Origin: JACVRW01 sp963835705
GTDB taxonomy: Bacteria > Actinomycetota > Thermoleophilia > Solirubrobacterales > Thermoleophilaceae
Length of the DNA stretch: 64,000 nucleotides
Direction: 5' to 3'
Assembly: GCA_963835705.1 (NCBI GenBank)
Contig: CAWIGR010000014.1
Location: 95,543-159,542, forward strand
Position numbers and translations under genes: made by a program. The notes beneath the pieces were generated by a model. It was not told where the DNA came from, did no database searches, and was given only the letters and a program-made list of their open reading frames with translations. Positions 1-8,627 of this stretch are shown piece after piece. Numbering within the stretch: the first letter of the stretch is position 1; every line of letters begins with the position of its first letter.

Positions 1-2192
1 CGCAAATCCTTGTGCATGTAGATGTGCCAGCCACTCGACATGCCGCCGGGCGGGAACGAGTAACGGCTCATGAACGAGCGTGCGAGGTGGTCGCGCAGGG
101 TCCCGTTCAGGACCGGCTGCATGGCGGCGTCGGCCAGCCGGTCCCACGCCCCGCGCAGGACGGCGGCCCCCGGATGGTCGACCCGCCCGTCTAGATCGCG
201 GTCGAGCCAGCTGGCGCCGTTCGCGCGCCAGGACTCGAGGAGCTCGAGCATGCGCTGCGACAGCGGGCTGGGCGCGGGCGAGCCGCGGAGCACCCGCGAG
301 AGCACGGGCAGGAACGCCACCGTCAGGTGGTCCTGCGTGGCGGCCGCGTTCATGCCTCCGGTCAGGCTGGCGAGCGTGTGCCGCCGGCGCATCGCCACGT
401 TCCGGTTCAGCAGGTCGACGCGATGGATCGGGCCGTAGTTCTGCTGGTTGTCGGCCGGCCCGAAGTCCCGCGCCGGCTGGTTGTTCCAGTTGTTCAGGAC
501 GCCGCTTCTGACGATGCCTCGCGGGTGGCCTCGGAACCCGAGGAAACCGCGCCACTCGTAGCGGCCGCGGCCGTCGGTCGGGAGGCCGGCGTCGACGCCG
601 CTTGGCCGCACCGGCAGGCGCCCGGTGGTGATCATCGCGGCCTCGTCGTCGTCGGCGTAGAAGGTGTTGAAGGTCTGCGGCGAGACGCGCGCGGCCTGGA
701 AGAACTCCTTGGCCGAGCGCACTCGCCCGCGCGTGAGGCGTTGGAAGAGCAGCTGGTCCGTGCCGTCGCGCAGGTAGCTCGACCGCTTGCGTGAGATCGC
801 CACCCGCCGGCCGTCGACCGTCGCATAGCCCACCACCGGGCCGTGGACCGTGCGGTGGAAGCGGACCGGCTCGCCACCGAGCGTGCCCGCGTCGAACGGC
901 GTCATCGCGCGACAGCGCCCCTTGTAGCGATACCTCAGGTCGCTGCCGCCGCACAGCGTCTCGACATAGCTGTCGATGATGTCCGCGCCGGCCGACGTGA
1001 GCGTCCAGACGAAGTCCTCGCGGCGTCCGATCAGGATGTAGCCGGGGAACGGCGCCGCTGTGGCCCCGCGCGCGTTCCAGCCCGGCCCGTGGAGGTCCAT
1101 CTCGAGCGTCAGGCCGGGATAGAAGTAGCCGATCTGCGGCCCGCCGACGAACAGCGGGCGCCGGCTGGCGGAGCGCCTGCCCGCCACCATCAGGATGTTG
1201 CTGGCCTCGGGCGCGCGCATGGCCAGGCTGGCCGCGGCGCTCCCGCCGATCTCGACGGGCTCGAAGGAGCCGTCGTCCACCACCACGTTCCCGGGGCGGG
1301 AGGAGGGCGGGATGATGTAGGGGAAGCGGCCCTTCACCGAGACGGGGCTCTCGGGGTCGTCCACAAAGCGCAGGTCGTCCCAGACCGAGAACCCGCGCCT
1401 GGCGCCGAGCTCTCGCTGCAGGGCATCGAGGAACATCGAGCTGCGCACCTCGTCGCCGCCGCCCTCGCCGAAGAGCTGGCTCTTGATCGCGTTCAGGGCG
1501 ATCACGTCGATGCGGGTCCAGGGGGCGTAGTCGCGGTCGTTCGCCCGGTAGAAGGCGTTGATGCCGCGTACGAAGACATCGATGTCGTGCAGCAGCTGGC
1601 GCCCGGGTCTGCCGCTTCGCCGCAGCAGGCGGACCTGCTTGGCCACCTCGCGGTCGGTCTGGCGGCTCGGCCGGAAGTTCTGCAGCCCCACGATCAAGTC
1701 GAGCGCATCCAGCCCGGGCACCTCCACGGCGTCGACGCGCGAGTTGTAGCGCGCCTGCTCGAGTAGGAGCTCGCGGTCCGCCGCCAGCACCCAGCCGGCG
1801 GCCCATGTCACGTCGTCGTCCGTGCGACCCCAGATGTGCGGGACGTTGTAGCGGTCGCGCAGCAGACGCCTCCCTTTCGCGGGACGCGCTCGCGCCTAGC
1901 CGGTCCGTCGCTTCCGATGCCGAGCTCCTCGGACTTGAAGTAGCGGTCGAGGTCGCGCGGGCCGACGTCGTCGAAGAGAGGCGTGAGCCCGTCGTACATT
2001 CGCGCTTGGACGTCCGCTCGAGGTGGCCGGCGGCGCCGAGCCGTACTGGCCGGAAGGAATGATGTTCAGTGCCGTGGACGCGAAATCCGGGACCGCGGTG
2101 GCGTTTCCGGGAAACAGCAACGCGAGCACGGCCGCCCCTGCCACAGCGAATCGCAAGACGACCCCTCTCCCCAGTCCGTGAGTGCGCGGCAC
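1..2192 (-). CDS. penicillin acylase family protein (3' end beyond window; two frame breaks)
   Basis: Ntn-hydrolase of the penicillin/acyl-homoserine-lactone acylase family, probably exported: the N-terminus is a hydrophobic signal peptide ending near NATAVP. The protein runs leftwards off the window. After the signal come MYDGLTPLFDDV and RDRYNVPHIWGRT, hallmarks of the family N-terminus. PEASNILMVAG contains the probable nucleophile Ser (codon 1200-1202), which becomes the new N-terminus after self-cleavage. The frame changes twice, near 2025 and near 1870; each needs a one-base change to restore continuity. Start chosen: GTG 2192, one base after the miaA stop. A TTG at 2156 behind a GGGGAGAGGGG ribosome-binding site is equally plausible. 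Substrate cannot be told. The breaks may be sequence errors, since the rest of the frame is intact. Confidence 0.8.
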
Positions 2193-2193
2193 T

Positions 2194-3091
2194 CTACAGC
2201 GGGACGATCTCCGCCGCGACCAACTCCGGCGCGCGGTCCGTCACGTCGACGACCTGGATGCCCTCGAGCCGCCGGAGCCAGGTGAACTGACGCTTGGCGT
2301 AGTTGCGCGTGCGGCGCTTCATCGCCTCCACGTCGCCGCGCAGGAGCTCCTCGAAGCCGAGCGCGGCGCGGGCGGTGCGGGACGCGCCGGCGTCGTCGGC
2401 GCGGCGCACCTCGGCTCGGCTGCGCCGGCGGCCGATGATCCTGCTCCACGCGCGCGTCGATGCGGTCGTACAGCGCCCGGCGCTCCATCGTGAGGCCCAC
2501 GAGCAGCGTGGGATGGCGAAGCCGCGCGGTCCAGAGTCGCGACTCCTCGCCGGCCGGGGCCGGCTCCTCGCCCATCTCGATCAGCTCGAGCGCGCGGCTC
2601 ACGCGCGTGCGGTCGCGCGGGTCGATCGCGGCGGCGACGCCGGGTGCGCGGCGGGCTAGGTCCTCGTGCAGCGCCTCGGGGCCTCGCGTGGCCAGCTCAC
2701 GCTGGATCCGCTCCCGGACGGCGGGGTCGGGCGGCGGGCGCAGCTCGAGGTCCGTGAGGGCGACCTGGAGGTAGAGGCCGGTGCCGCCCACGACGATCGG
2801 GCGGCGGCCGTGCTCGAGCGCGGCGTCGATCTCCGCGTGTGCGAGGGCGGCGAACTCGCCGGCCGAGAAGGCCTCGCGCGGGTCGAGGAACGAGAGCAGG
2901 CGGTGCTCGAGCCGCTCACGCTCCTCCGGCGTCGCGGCGCCCGAGAGCAGCTCGAGGCCGCGGTAGACCTGGAGCGCGTCGGCCGACACGGCCAGCGGTT
3001 CCTCGCCTCGCTCGCGCAGCCGCTCGGCCACCGCGATGGCGACGGCGGTCTTCCCCACGCCGGTGGGGCCGAACAGGGAGAGCACGTGCAC
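2194..3091 (-). CDS. miaA: tRNA dimethylallyltransferase (one frame break)
   Basis: Transfers a dimethylallyl group to A37 of tRNAs reading UNN codons; MiaB, encoded at 4336-5655, then methylthiolates it. The N-terminal P-loop GPTGVGKT, the DALQVYRGL segment (usually D-x-x-Q-x-Y) and VVGGTGLYL are typical. The C-terminal helices (ALGFEELLRGDVEAMKRR, then AKRQFTWLRRLEG) lie in another frame, so a one-base indel sits near 2410-2450; the total length leaves one extra base. Start GTG 3091. The divergent lipoprotein gene starts only 20 bases away. Because miaA is essential-like and otherwise intact, the break is probably a sequence error. Confidence 0.9.
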
Positions 3092-3111
3092 GATCGCTAC
3101 TAATACCTGCC

Positions 3112-3927
3112 GTGCCGGTCCTCATCCTCCTGCTGCTCGCGGCTATGGCTGCGTTCGCGCTCGGCTGCCAGGAGTCGGGCTTCGACGAGCGCCGGGAGAC
3201 CGCGCGCCCGCTCAAGGTCCAGCACGTCAAGGGAGAGTCGAAGGTGCCGGGCCAGGCGGACCGCGTGGCCACGCTCACGATCGACACGCTCGACGACACC
3301 CTGGCGCTGGGCGTGCGTCCGGTGCTCGCCGTCGTGCCCGGCGACAGGCTGCCCGCGTACCTGCGCGGTCCGGCGGCGGGGGTCAAGACGATCCAGCCGG
3401 TCGCCGCCGGCGAGCTGGGCGCGGTTCGGAAAGCCAGGCCGGACCTGATCATCGGCCGCCAAGGCGCGCTCTTCGAGGGCCTGAGCCTGATCGCGCCGAC
3501 GGTCATCGTCGAACCCGGCAGCGGCCGGTGGAAGCTGAACCTGCGCCTGATGGGCGAGGCGCTGGGACGCACCAACGACGCGGAGGCGCTCCTGACCGGC
3601 TACGACCGCCGCGTGGCGGCTGTGCGGACGGCGGTCGAGGGAGCGCTGCGGGTGGCCGTGGCGAGGCCCACTGCCGGGGGGTGGGGGCTGGCCCCGCGCG
3701 ACTCCTTCGCGGGCACCATCCTCGCCGACGTGGGCCTCCGGCAGGTCGGATCGCTCCGCCGGGCCGACCTGGTGCTCGTCTCGCAGCCGCAGTCCGAGCG
3801 GGTTCAACTGAACGTGGACGGTCGCTTCGAGCAGGCGGACGTCGATCTGGCCACATGGTGGGGTCCGGGCGGGGTGATCGAGGCCCGGGCGGCGCTGGCG
3901 GAGCTGCGAGAAGCTCTGCGCCGATAG
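3112..3927 (+). CDS. substrate-binding lipoprotein, iron-siderophore/cobalamin (TroA/FhuD-like) type
   Basis: 271-residue exported lipoprotein. A short hydrophobic signal ends in a lipobox (ALGC, Cys19), so it should be anchored to the outside of the membrane. The segments GVRPVLAVVPGD, KARPDLIIG and IAPTVIVEPG match the periplasmic-binding-protein fold of iron-complex and B12 transporters, a family in which two lobes are joined by a long helix. Start GTG 3112 gives the correct signal peptide; a longer in-frame opening upstream runs over miaA and is not used. No permease or ATPase gene is adjacent, so the partner transporter, if any, is elsewhere. The ligand is not predictable. Confidence 0.7.
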   Translation: MPVLILLLLAAMAAFALGCQESGFDERRETARPLKVQHVKGESKVPGQADRVATLTIDTLDDTLALGVRPVLAVVPGDRLPAYLRGPAAGVKTIQPVAAGELGAVRKARPDLIIGRQGALFEGLSLIAPTVIVEPGSGRWKLNLRLMGEALGRTNDAEALLTGYDRRVAAVRTAVEGALRVAVARPTAGGWGLAPRDSFAGTILADVGLRQVGSLRRADLVLVSQPQSERVQLNVDGRFEQADVDLATWWGPGGVIEARAALAELREALRR

Positions 3928-4335
3928 GCCACGGGCGCCTGAGAGAGGCTACGAAGGCGGCGCGGGGACGTGCGCCGTGACGCGGCGGCGCTGCGCCGTG
4001 AAGCGCGGGCGCCGTGCACCAAGGGCGCGGAGTTCGGCGCGGGAGTCTGCGGCGCGTGGCGCTGTTGTTGAGGCGGCCGCAAGGTGCTTTCGATCGCGCT
4101 GAACGGCAGCAATGAGTGGGAGGCCGAGCCGTGCCGCAAGGGGGTTCGTCACGTTGCGGCGGATATGTCGCCGCTTTGTGTTGAACCCCCCTCGAGCGGG
4201 CTGGGAGGCGGAGGCGGAGCGGCCGTCTGGATCGCAGGCCGCGGGGGTGCGGTGCTCGTCGGTCGAGCCGGACGCGGTCGGCGACGCCGAGCCCGACCTG
4301 GGCGGCCCGCTGCTCGCGGCGTCTTGGTCTCCCGA
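3928..4335. other. gap of about 400 bases, no gene recognised
   Basis: This stretch lies between the ends of the lipoprotein gene and of miaB. Open frames exist on both strands but are Arg/Ala-rich with no domain, start context or family resemblance. It holds GC-rich partial inverted repeats but no clear terminator with a T-run. I see no RNA gene. Confidence 0.5.
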
Positions 4336-5655
4336 CTACGCCAGGCGCGCCACCAGCGATTCCTCGCCGGCCAGCGTCGTGCTCGTCGCCGAGGCGATCT
4401 CCACCTCGGCCAGATCGCCGGGGGAAGCCGTCCCGGCGAAGTTCACGGTCTTGTTGTGCCGGATCCGTCCGCGTAGCTTCGCCGGGTCCGTGCGCGACGG
4501 GCCCTCCACCAGCACCTCCATCGTCCGGCCCACGAAGCGCTGGGCCCGATCGGTCGCGTGCCGCTGGACGGCGGCCACCAGCCGCTCCATCCGCTCCCGC
4601 TTGATCTCGTGCGGCAGGTCGTCGTCCAGCTCCGCCGCGAGCGTGCCGCGCCGGGGCGAGAAGATGAACGTGAAGGCCGAGTCGAACCGCACCTGCTCGA
4701 CGACCTCCATCGTCTCCTCGAAATCGGCCTCCGTCTCCCCCGGGAAGCCGACGATGATGTCGGTCGTTAGCGCGCAGTCGGGCACCAGCTCACGGATCAT
4801 CGCCACCCGGTCGAGGTACCGCTCGCGGTTGTAGGTGCGGCGCATCGCCTTCAGCACGCGCGACGACCCGGACTGCAGCGGGAGGTGGATGTGCTCGCAG
4901 ACGCTCGGCAGCTCCGCGTGGGCGCTGATCACGTCCTCGCGTATGTCCTTTGGATGTGGGCTCGTGTACCTGATCCGCTCCAGTCCGTCGACGGCGTCGA
5001 TCGCGGAGAGAAGCTCGGCGAAGGAGGTCTTCGCTCCCCGCGGCAAATCGCGCCCGTAGGAGCAGACGTTCTGTCCCAGCAGCGTGACCTCGCGGACGCC
5101 GTCGGCGGCCAGGCGCTCGACCTCCTCGACGAGCTCCGCCGCCGGCCGTGACACCTCGCGCCCGCGCGTGGACGGCACAATGCAGTAGGAGCAGGCGCAG
5201 TTGCAGCCCACCGAGATCTGCACCCAGGCCTGGAACTCGCGCTCGCGCCTCATCGGCAGGTGGCCCGTGAACCCCTCGAACTCGAAGTAGCCCTGTGCGC
5301 TGAGGCTGTCGCTGGTCAGGAACTCCGCCAGGCGGTGGACCTGGCCGGGGCCGAACGCGACGTCCACGAACGGGAACAGCTCGAACACCTGCTCCTTCAT
5401 CGACTGCGACCAGCAGCCGCCGATTCCGATCACCCGCGTCGGGTCCTCGGACTTCAGCCGCTTCGCCTCGCCCAGATGCCCGAGCAGCCGGTTGTCGGCC
5501 TTCTCGCGGATCGAGCAGGTGTTGAAGAGGATGAGGTCCGCGGCGGCGCGCTCGTCCGCCGCGCGGTAGCCGAGCGAGTCAAGCATCCCCTTCATCCGCT
5601 CGGAGTCGTGCTCGTTCATCTGGCAGCCGAACGTCGTGAGGTGATACGTCTTCAT
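4336..5655 (-). CDS. miaB: tRNA-2-methylthio-N6-dimethylallyladenosine synthase
   Basis: Radical-SAM methylthiotransferase, 439 residues, acting on the product of MiaA. The UPF0004 domain supplies the auxiliary-cluster cysteines C11 (FGCQMN), C47 (NTCSIR) and C81 (GGCWSQ). The radical-SAM cluster is C151-x3-C155-x2-C158, followed by IVPSTRGREVSRP. The TRAM RNA-binding domain closes the protein (FVGRTMEVLVEG to the end). An extra Cys (C153) lies inside the radical-SAM motif. It starts 21 bases after the DUF1089 gene and probably shares a transcript with rny. Confidence 0.96.
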   Translation of the reverse strand: MKTYHLTTFGCQMNEHDSERMKGMLDSLGYRAADERAAADLILFNTCSIREKADNRLLGHLGEAKRLKSEDPTRVIGIGGCWSQSMKEQVFELFPFVDVAFGPGQVHRLAEFLTSDSLSAQGYFEFEGFTGHLPMRREREFQAWVQISVGCNCACSYCIVPSTRGREVSRPAAELVEEVERLAADGVREVTLLGQNVCSYGRDLPRGAKTSFAELLSAIDAVDGLERIRYTSPHPKDIREDVISAHAELPSVCEHIHLPLQSGSSRVLKAMRRTYNRERYLDRVAMIRELVPDCALTTDIIVGFPGETEADFEETMEVVEQVRFDSAFTFIFSPRRGTLAAELDDDLPHEIKRERMERLVAAVQRHATDRAQRFVGRTMEVLVEGPSRTDPAKLRGRIRHNKTVNFAGTASPGDLAEVEIASATSTTLAGEESLVARLA

Positions 5656-5676
5656 GCCCGCGGCCGAGGATAGAGC

Positions 5677-6207
5677 TCAGGCGCGTCCCGCCAGGTCCGG
5701 GTAGTGCAGCACGAAGCCGTCGGAGTCCAGGTCGAGATCGGCGGTGAAGTCACTGTCGAGGCTGACGAACCGGACCTGCCGCGAGCCGATCGGCTCGTAC
5801 CGCTGCGGGGAGCGAGTCACCTCGAGGCTCGGCACGTCGACCCACGCCATCACGTGGTCGCGCGGCTCGTCGCCCAGCCGGGCCGCCGGCATGTAGTTGG
5901 TCAGCGGGGAGAGGGCCAAGTCGATGTCCAGCGAACCCTCCACCAGCGGCAGGGGGTTGCCGTTCAACGTCCACGCGCCCTCGCCGTCGGACCGCTCGAG
6001 CAGGATCCCGCGCTCGCCGTCGGCGTCCTTCACCGTGACGACGAGCCTCCGCGTGAACAGCTCGGGCCCGGTCTCGAGCCCGTAGTCGAGCTGGTACGTG
6101 GAGCCCAGCTGCACGCCGACGGCACGCAGCCCGAAGTCGCCGCGCTCGACGGTGCAGCCCTCCGCGCGCCACTCGTCGAGCCCGCGCCAGGCGAGGAAGC
6201 GCCTCAT
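5677..6207 (-). CDS. putative glycolipid-binding protein (DUF1089 family)
   Basis: 176 residues, no signal peptide and no membrane segment. The sequence follows the DUF1089/COG3554 pattern: LDEWRAEGCTVERGDFGL at the start, a central LDIDLALSPLTNYMPAARLG, and a beta-rich C-terminus (SRQVRFVSLDSDFTADL). Members have been proposed to bind glycolipids, but the biochemical role is poorly defined. The start ATG overlaps the rny stop codon by four bases (ATGA), so translation is probably coupled. Placed between rny and miaB. Confidence 0.7.
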   Translation of the reverse strand: MRRFLAWRGLDEWRAEGCTVERGDFGLRAVGVQLGSTYQLDYGLETGPELFTRRLVVTVKDADGERGILLERSDGEGAWTLNGNPLPLVEGSLDIDLALSPLTNYMPAARLGDEPRDHVMAWVDVPSLEVTRSPQRYEPIGSRQVRFVSLDSDFTADLDLDSDGFVLHYPDLAGRA

Positions 6208-7700
6208 CTCGCGTAGTCCGTGGCGCGGCTCTCGCGTATCACCGTGACCTTGATCTGGCCCGGGTAATCGAGCTCCTTCTCGACCTCGCGGGCGATCTGG
6301 TGCGACAGAAGCGACGCGGCGTCGTCGTCGATCTCGTCCGGGTGGACGATCACGCGGATCTCGCGTCCGGCGTGCATCGCGTAGACCTTGTCGACGCCCT
6401 CGTGGCGGGTGGCGATCGCCTCAAGCTCGTGGAGGCGCTTCACATAGTGCTCGAGCGACTCGCCGCGCGCCCCGGGCCGTGCGCCGGACAGGGCGTCGAC
6501 GATCTGCACGATCACCGCCTCGACGGTCTGGAGCTCAACCTCGTTGTGGTGGGCCTCCATCGCGTGGGCAACCGCTTCCGACTCCTTGTAGCGCCGGGCC
6601 AGCTCGCCGCCGACGAGCGCGTGGGGCCCGTCCGTCTCGTGCGACACCGCCTTCCCGATGTCGTGGAGCAGCGCGGCGCGTGCTGCGATGCGCGGGTCGG
6701 CCCCGAGCTCCGAGGCGAGCATCCCGGCGAGTCGCGCGCACTCGACCGAGTGGTGCAGGACGTTCTGCCCGTAGCTGGTCCGGAAGCGCAGCTTCCCGAG
6801 CAGCTTCACGAGCTCGGGGTGCACAGACCCGACATTGGCCTCGAACACCGCCTGCTCCCCCACCACGACCACGTGCTGGTCGATCTCCGACTTGGCCTGG
6901 TGGAAGGCCTCCTCGATGCGGGCCGGGTGGATCCGCCCGTCCTGGAGGAGCTTCTCGAGCGTGAGGCGAGCGATCTCGCGGCGCACGCCGTCAAAGCCGG
7001 ACAGCAGCACCGCCCCAGGGGTGTCGTCGATGATGAAGTCGATCCCGGTCAGGGTCTCGAGCGCGCGGATGTTGCGCCCCTCGCGGCCGATGATGCGGCC
7101 CTTCAGCTCATCCGACTTCAGCTCCACGACCGAGACGGTCGTCTCGACGGCATGGCTGGAAGCCACGCGCTGCATGACGGCGGCGAGGATGCTGCGGGCG
7201 CGGCGGTCGGCGTCGTGGCGGGTCTCCTCCTCCACCTGGCGGATCAGCCGGGCGCTCTCGTGGCGCAGCTCGTCCTCGAGCTCGCGCATCATGATCTGCT
7301 TGGCCTGGCCGGCGCTCAGGCCGGCCACGCGCTCGAGCTCCCGGAGCTGGTCGCGCTTGGCGGCCTTCAGCTCCTCGCGCGAGTGCTCGAGGTTTCGCTG
7401 CCGGTCGTCGAGCGACCGCTCGCGCTCGTCCAGTCGCTGGCCGTGGAGCTCGAGCGAGCTCTCCTTCGACCGCAGGCGCTCCTCGAGGCGCGCCAGCTCC
7501 GAGCGGCGGGCGCGCAGCTCGTCCGCGTCCTCCTCGGTCCCGGCACCCCGCGGCGCGGCCGTGACGGGGGGCGCGCCCTCGCGCCGTTCGGGAGCGCCGA
7601 CCGGCGCGGCGGCCGTCGGCGCGGCACGAGGTCGCTGCAACAGCAGCGCCACGGCCACGGCGACTGCTGCCGCAACCAGCGCCGCCAACACGATCTCCAT
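6204..7700 (-). CDS. rny: ribonuclease Y
   Basis: Membrane-anchored endoribonuclease that starts mRNA decay. Order of parts in 498 residues: one transmembrane helix (1-22), an Ala/Pro linker, a charged coiled coil (about 56-160), a KH RNA-binding domain with GRIIGREGRN at 201-210, and an HD hydrolase domain with the catalytic His346-Asp347 in LLHDIGK. Start ATG 7700 is preceded by GGAGGAG. First gene of an apparent rny-DUF1089-miaB unit after a 300-base gap. RNase J is also encoded in this window (21035-22702). Confidence 0.96.
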   Translation of the reverse strand: MEIVLAALVAAAVAVAVALLLQRPRAAPTAAAPVGAPERREGAPPVTAAPRGAGTEEDADELRARRSELARLEERLRSKESSLELHGQRLDERERSLDDRQRNLEHSREELKAAKRDQLRELERVAGLSAGQAKQIMMRELEDELRHESARLIRQVEEETRHDADRRARSILAAVMQRVASSHAVETTVSVVELKSDELKGRIIGREGRNIRALETLTGIDFIIDDTPGAVLLSGFDGVRREIARLTLEKLLQDGRIHPARIEEAFHQAKSEIDQHVVVVGEQAVFEANVGSVHPELVKLLGKLRFRTSYGQNVLHHSVECARLAGMLASELGADPRIAARAALLHDIGKAVSHETDGPHALVGGELARRYKESEAVAHAMEAHHNEVELQTVEAVIVQIVDALSGARPGARGESLEHYVKRLHELEAIATRHEGVDKVYAMHAGREIRVIVHPDEIDDDAASLLSHQIAREVEKELDYPGQIKVTVIRESRATDYAR

Positions 7701-8003
7701 TTGGGTGTCTCCTCCCGGCGCGGACGCGCCGTTCGGCCCCCCTCATGCGGAACGCGCGCCGGGGCAGGCGCGCGAGGTGCAGCTCTAAGGACCCTCCCGA
7801 GCACTCCCTCCAGTTAGCTCAGGTGTATTCATCCGCGAAAAGAAGCCGATTTGCTGGTATTTCGTTCTCAGGGCGGCCGGGTGGCCGCTTCACATGAGGT
7901 TAACCCCGCGCCCGGCCGGTGACAACCCGGATGGTGCGGTCTGGCTTGGGGTGGGCCACTGCCTGCACACGTTCTCGGCCCCGAAGCGGGGCAATTGGTG
8001 GCC
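7701..8003. other. intergenic region between recX end and rny start
   Basis: About 300 bases that must carry the rny promoter and the recX 3' end. Two small perfect hairpins are visible: GCGGCC/GGCCGC near 7873-7889 and GCCCCG/CGGGGC with a three-base loop at 7978-7992, the latter just after the recX stop. Neither is followed by a T-run on the minus strand, so they are at best weak terminators. No gene seen. Confidence 0.4.
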
Positions 8004-8528
8004 TCAGGCCGCCCGGCGCCCGCCGTCCTCGTGGCGGCGTACCGCCTCGTAGGCCAGCTCGAGGTCGTAGCCGCGACGCACGAGCATGCGCCAGGCGCGG
8101 TCGCGATCACGGTCGTCGTGGAGCGTCGCCACCCGCTGCTCCAGCACCACGAGGGCGGTCGCCAGCTCGGCCTCGCGGCTGTGTTCGGACACAACCCGGT
8201 CGATCAGGTCCGGCGCGATGCCGCGGCGGTGGAGATCCCGCGCGATCCGCTCGGAGCCCCAGCGCTCCAGCTCACGCTTGTCCTCGGCGAAGCGGCGCGC
8301 GAAGCGAGCGTCGTCCAAGACGCCGGCAGCGCTCAGCTCCTCGACCGCACTCGCGATCGCATCGGGCTCCACCCGCTTGCGCTCGAGGTACGTGCGCACC
8401 TCGGCGATGGTCCGGTCGCGGTGGCCCACGGCCCGGTAGGCCAGCTGAATCGCTCTCTCGAGCTCGCGAACACGATTGCCTTCGGCCCTCGCGTCCGCGT
8501 TGCGATCGTCGTCGCCCGGCTGCGTCAT
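8004..8528 (-). CDS. recX: RecA regulator RecX
   Basis: 174-residue helical-repeat protein that modulates RecA filaments. The three RecX repeats are visible: YRAVGHRDRTIAEVRTYLER, then LDDARFARRFAEDKRELERW with RIARDLHRRGI, and a last repeat ending WRMLVRRGYDLELAYEAV. Start ATG 8528 (MTQPGDDD) is chosen because GCAGGTGAG lies upstream and the extra 24 residues before it show no conservation features. It follows recA by 99 bases on the same strand, the usual actinobacterial order. Confidence 0.92.
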   Translation of the reverse strand: MTQPGDDDRNADARAEGNRVRELERAIQLAYRAVGHRDRTIAEVRTYLERKRVEPDAIASAVEELSAAGVLDDARFARRFAEDKRELERWGSERIARDLHRRGIAPDLIDRVVSEHSREAELATALVVLEQRVATLHDDRDRDRAWRMLVRRGYDLELAYEAVRRHEDGGRRAA

Positions 8529-8627
8529 CGGTTGCTCACCTGCAGAGCACGCATCGCTCCCCGTTACTTCGCCGGCTTGGCGCTCGCACCTGCGACTCAC
8601 CCCGGGGGACTCGCCCTGGACGAACCC

